A DNA stretch of 7,309 bases from contig JAISXC010000283.1 of NCBI GenBank assembly GCA_031270875.1, forward strand, positions 1 to 7,309. Reading direction: 5' to 3'. Positions 6,074-7,309 of the stretch are shown here, piece after piece. This DNA is from Desulfovibrio sp. GTDB lineage: Bacteria > Desulfobacterota > Desulfovibrionia > Desulfovibrionales > Desulfovibrionaceae. The notes below the pieces were generated by a model that was not told the origin of the DNA, did no database searches, and was given only the letters and a program-made list of their open reading frames with translations. Made by a program: the position numbers and the translations under genes. Numbering within the stretch: position 1 is the first letter of the stretch; every line of letters starts with the position of its first letter.

Positions 6074-6283
6074 TTATTCTCCGTCCAATTCATCCTGACC
6101 AGGGCGTTCCGCCAGCCACCTTTTCACGGCATCGGGGTCAATGCGCCAGCCAACGCCAACTTTGCGAGCCGGAAAACCTTCCTCTTTGATAAGGCGACGG
6201 AGCGTTTTAGAATCAACCCTTAACGCTCCCGCCGCCTCTTCAAGGGTCATCCCAATGGCAGGCCATTCCGCAGGTATAACCAT
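6074..6283 (-). CDS. Excisionase-like MerR-type helix-turn-helix DNA-binding protein, 69 aa
   Basis: A small DNA-binding protein of the helix-turn-helix 17/excisionase class. MTLEEAAGALRVDSKTLRRL (12-31) forms the helix-turn-helix, with the recognition helix about 25-34. GFPARKVGVGWRIDPDAVKRWL (about 36-57) gives the wing and the closing helix; FPARKVG-GWRID-AVKRWL is the usual signature of these proteins. A short acidic tail follows. The length is normal for the class. The ATG at 6283 has a near-perfect AAGGAGGT six to seven bases upstream, and a strong promoter lies directly before it. Relatives bend attachment-site DNA during excision of prophages and islands or act as small repressors. 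It is the first gene of a three-gene operon and may bind the repeats in its own promoter region. No integrase is visible in the window. Confidence 0.87.
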   Translation of the reverse strand: MVIPAEWPAIGMTLEEAAGALRVDSKTLRRLIKEEGFPARKVGVGWRIDPDAVKRWLAERPGQDELDGE

Positions 6284-6290
6284 AACAATT

Positions 6291-6298
6291 ACCTCCTT
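6291..6298 (-). promoter_or_regulatory. Strong Shine-Dalgarno of the excisionase-like gene
   Basis: AAGGAGGT on the minus strand is an almost complete anti-16S match and sits 7 bases from the ATG at 6283. It decides the start in preference to the internal Met12. Confidence 0.85.
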
Positions 6299-6314
6299 GA
6301 CTTAGTGCAAAAAT

Positions 6315-6343
6315 ATAATATTGTATAATTAAAATATTGTCAA
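6315..6343 (-). promoter_or_regulatory. Sigma70-type promoter of the minus-strand operon
   Basis: On the minus strand TTGACA (6343-6338) is a perfect -35 element, followed after exactly 17 bases by TATTAT (6320-6315), five of six to the -10 consensus. Transcription would start near 6308 and leave a leader of about 25 bases carrying the Shine-Dalgarno. The motif TATTGT on the plus strand recurs at 6319, 6335 and 6352, overlapping both promoter boxes, and may mark operator sites. Confidence 0.8.
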
Positions 6344-6606
6344 TAGGTATTTATTGTATAAATAGTGGTAAAGACAAGTTTACATAATACCTCTTATGTG
6401 ACTTTCAAATACAAAAGTGGGAAAACGGATTTCCCTACAGCCACAACGCTTTTACGGCACTCATCATGTTTTTCCGATTGCGCCGTTTTATTGACGTGGG
6501 AAAAATGTTCTTTTTATCGGAAAAAAGCAAAGCGTTTCCCACAAAGGGCCCTGAAAAAAGGGCATTTTACCACCACGAAATAACTGAGCTTTTTTCCTGC
6601 CGTTGG
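6344..6606. other. Gene-poor AT-rich segment with repeated inverted motifs
   Basis: No convincing gene lies between the operon promoter and the tandem repeats; a 72-codon plus-strand frame (6365-6583) has no ribosome site and a composition unlike a protein. The segment holds GTAAA/TTTAC (6368-6383), GGGAAA/TTTCCC around a 5-base loop (6419-6435), GTGGGAAA (6417-6424 and again 6496-6503) with its inverse TTTCCCAC (6535-6542), and GCCCT/AGGGC (6548-6563). It looks like a control or origin region. Confidence 0.45.
6496..6542. repeat. Inverted repeat GTGGGAAA / TTTCCCAC
   Basis: Eight bases at 6496-6503 are the exact reverse complement of 6535-6542, with 31 bases between. A third copy in direct orientation lies at 6417-6424. 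The loop is A/T-rich. A repeated protein-binding site is likelier than an RNA stem, given the loop size. Confidence 0.5.
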
Positions 6607-6710
6607 TTCAAGCGCCGAAGCTGATTTAAGCAAACGAAGCAAGTGCTTCAAAAACGAAGCGAGTGCTTCAAGCGCCGAAGCTGATTTAAGCAAACGAAGC
6701 AAGTGCTTCA
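6607..6710. repeat. Two perfect 44-bp direct repeats at 60-bp spacing, with a ~20-bp sub-period
   Basis: The 44 bases at 6607-6650 are repeated without change at 6667-6710. The 16 bases between them continue the pattern: AAACGAAGCAAGTGCTTCA at 6632 recurs as AAACGAAGCGAGTGCTTCA at 6652 and again exactly at 6692. The core CGAAGC starts at 6616, 6635, 6655, 6676 and 6695, that is every 19-21 bases or about two helical turns. Each GAAGCAAGTGCTTC is itself an inverted repeat, and GCTTC-AAGCGCC-GAAGC pairs between units. Such phased arrays are typical of iterons, multi-site operators, or recombination arms. The minus-strand frame through it (LLRLLKSASALE twice) has no ribosome site. Confidence 0.85.
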
Positions 6711-6865
6711 TGCTGTACCAACTGGGTATGCTGCCTCGAAATTATTCAATTGAGCAGCAGAACAAATCCACCGCCGCCAAGGCCGTCATGCTCGAGGTGT
6801 CGCGGCCTGCGGTTGAGAGGATGGACAGGCGCCGTAAAAATGCTTATCACTTGACTGGAGGCGGC
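6711..6865. other. Short leader region before the small membrane-protein pair
   Basis: The reading frame of the 52-residue protein remains open back to 6710, but there is no ribosome site for the earlier ATGs and the encoded residues are not hydrophobic or family-like. A possible weak promoter is TTGAGA (6813-6818), 16 bases, TAAAAA (6835-6840), which would start transcription about 20 bases before the next gene. Confidence 0.3.
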
Positions 6866-7024
6866 ATGAAGTTCAAAAATAGACTCAAGCGCCTGACGGA
6901 CATTCTTGAAAAACTTGGCGTTGCCAGCTTGGCAATCGGCGTATTTCAGGACAGTCAACTCGGATTATGGATGGGAATAGGTTTTTTGGTCGTCTCCATA
7001 TTCCTTACCATGGAGGATAGTTAA
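6866..7024 (+). CDS. Small membrane protein, 52 aa, two predicted transmembrane segments
   Basis: The ATG at 6866 is chosen over the upstream in-frame ATG at 6710 because GGAGG lies five bases before it and the protein-like part begins there. A basic amphipathic N-terminus (MKFKNRLKRLTDILEKLG, 1-18) leads to a first hydrophobic stretch (about 18-28, GVASLAIGVFQ), a short turn (DSQLG), and a second, clearly membrane-spanning stretch (about 33-48, GLWMGIGFLVVSIFLT). The tail is the acidic MEDS. It resembles short two-helix membrane proteins often seen in pairs in bacterial genomes, but I cannot name a family with confidence. The 26-residue gene starts directly at its stop codon with a ribosome site inside its end, so both are made together. 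It probably sits in the inner membrane with the basic end in the cytoplasm. Confidence 0.7.
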   Translation: MKFKNRLKRLTDILEKLGVASLAIGVFQDSQLGLWMGIGFLVVSIFLTMEDS

Positions 7025-7105
7025 ATGACGGCGACATGGGCGATATTCGGCATATTCGGCATATGTCTCGCGGCATACGGCTTTTACCTGAAACGCCAGA
7101 AATAG
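7025..7105 (+). CDS. Very small membrane peptide, 26 aa
   Basis: A 26-codon gene, easy to miss. The ATG follows the stop codon of the 52-residue gene without a gap and has GGAGG (7012-7016) eight bases upstream, a strong and well-placed ribosome site. The peptide MTATWAIFGIFGICLAAYGF (first 20 residues) is one hydrophobic helix, followed by a basic end, YLKRQK. This pattern of one membrane helix with a positive C-terminus is shared by small accessory subunits of membrane complexes and by type I toxin peptides; neither can be claimed from sequence alone. Its stop overlaps the left arm of a 12-bp inverted repeat (7104-7115). Confidence 0.65.
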   Translation: MTATWAIFGIFGICLAAYGFYLKRQK

Positions 7106-7213
7106 ATCAAATCGCATAATGGTGGCGTCCATATCGGCATCAAGCGCGGCTGGATAAAGTGACAAAAGCGGCCCCGCAGAGCCGCTTGAACTGGGGTAGT
7201 CGCGATTTGATCT
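7104..7213 (+). ncRNA. Possible structured non-coding RNA enclosed by a perfect 12-bp inverted repeat
   Basis: AGATCAAATCGC (7104-7115) is the exact reverse complement of GCGATTTGATCT (7202-7213), with 86 bases between. Inside is the hairpin AAGCGGC (7166-7172) / GCCGCTT (7181-7187) with an 8-base loop, and a competing pairing of TCAAGC...GGCT (7140-7151) with AGCC-GCTTGA (about 7180-7189). No gene is seen inside. It could be the 3' UTR fold of the small-protein transcript, a regulatory RNA, or the non-coding RNA of a retron-like element, whose ends also pair; the reverse transcriptase that would prove the last would lie beyond the window. Confidence 0.4.
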
Positions 7214-7221
7214 GACAATCT

Positions 7222-7306
7222 CCCCTTGAAAGTAAAGGGGAACTCCGTTTTGATGGAAGTGTAATGCAACCCATCAAACCGGGCACCACGCCCACGGAGT
7301 TTCCCC
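7222..7306 (+). promoter_or_regulatory. Highly structured segment: three-way junction competing with a hairpin
   Basis: CCCCTT (7222-7227) pairs with AAGGGG (7235-7240). The same GGGG also starts a longer stem, GGGGAACTCCGT (7237-7248), which pairs with ACGGAGTTTCCCC (7294-7306) over 12 bp with one bulged T. Inside it TTTGATGG (7249-7256) pairs with CCATCAAA (7271-7278) and GGGC (7281-7284) with GCCC (7290-7293), forming a compact three-way junction with almost no unpaired bases between stems. The two folds exclude each other because they share GGGG. An ATG follows at 7307, at the window edge, so it may be a leader controlling a downstream gene, or a DNA structure at the end of a mobile element. 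Confidence 0.5.
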
Positions 7307-7309
7307 ATG

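Noticed and set aside
6607..6710. CRISPR array
   Set aside because: Only two full repeats, with a 16-bp spacer that itself resembles part of the repeat; the pattern is a nested tandem repeat.
6514..6711. Minus-strand frame encoding a repeated amphipathic peptide (KHLLRLLKSASALE twice)
   Set aside because: The peptide is produced by the tandem DNA repeats, and there is no ribosome site before its ATG; the repeat itself is reported instead.
7222..7306. Integron attC site or known riboswitch
   Set aside because: The inverse and core attC motifs (RYYYAAC and GTTRRRY) are not placed at the stem ends, and no consensus of a riboswitch class I know is visible.
7084..7308. Minus-strand frame of 74 codons at the window end
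   Set aside because: It has no ribosome site and runs through the palindromic stems; composition and lack of motifs suggest a shadow, although it continues to the window edge and cannot be wholly excluded.

Overview
The window looks like a GC-rich anaerobic deltaproteobacterial chromosome, most likely a member of the Desulfovibrionaceae. I infer this from the style of the signalling and PEP-synthase-like proteins; no database search was possible. It splits at a tRNA gene into two unlike halves.

Positions 1-4943 are a tightly packed plus-strand operon. It holds the 3' end of a PEP/pyruvate-binding (PEP-synthase-like) protein, a membrane sensor histidine kinase overlapping it by 4 bases (ATGA), a stand-alone CheY-like response regulator, and a second, full-length PEP-synthase-like protein. 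The C-terminus of the first protein matches that of the last (GYxxIHTRQxDMIM), so two paralogous ATP-grasp/phosphohistidine enzymes flank a two-component pair. The full-length one keeps the ATP-grasp domain and the swivelling phosphohistidine (His519), but its C-terminal ~330 residues do not resemble the PEP-synthase TIM barrel. The likely logic is that the kinase senses a periplasmic cue, phosphorylates the receiver, and the receiver acts on a partner, perhaps these enzymes. This is inference.

Positions 4979-5054 are an intact tRNA-Val(UAC) with encoded CCA, followed by a good Rho-independent terminator.

From about 5097 onward the DNA is more AT-rich, gene-poor and full of repeats, as in a genomic island or prophage remnant beside a tRNA. 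A minus-strand operon (6283 to 5461) has a strong sigma70-type promoter, an excisionase-like MerR-type HTH protein, and two unknown small proteins of 111 and 67 aa. It ends at a hairpin terminator. No integrase and no second copy of the tRNA 3' end is seen in the window. Upstream of the operon lie inverted and direct repeats, including a 44-bp sequence repeated at 60-bp spacing with a CGAAGC core every ~20 bp.

On the plus strand two very small membrane proteins follow (52 and 26 aa, each with a clear Shine-Dalgarno). After them comes about 200 bp of strongly structured non-coding sequence: a 12-bp inverted repeat enclosing ~86 bp, and a predicted three-way junction that competes with a smaller hairpin. 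This right-hand block, small membrane peptides followed by structured RNA/DNA at the window edge, is the best candidate for something undescribed.
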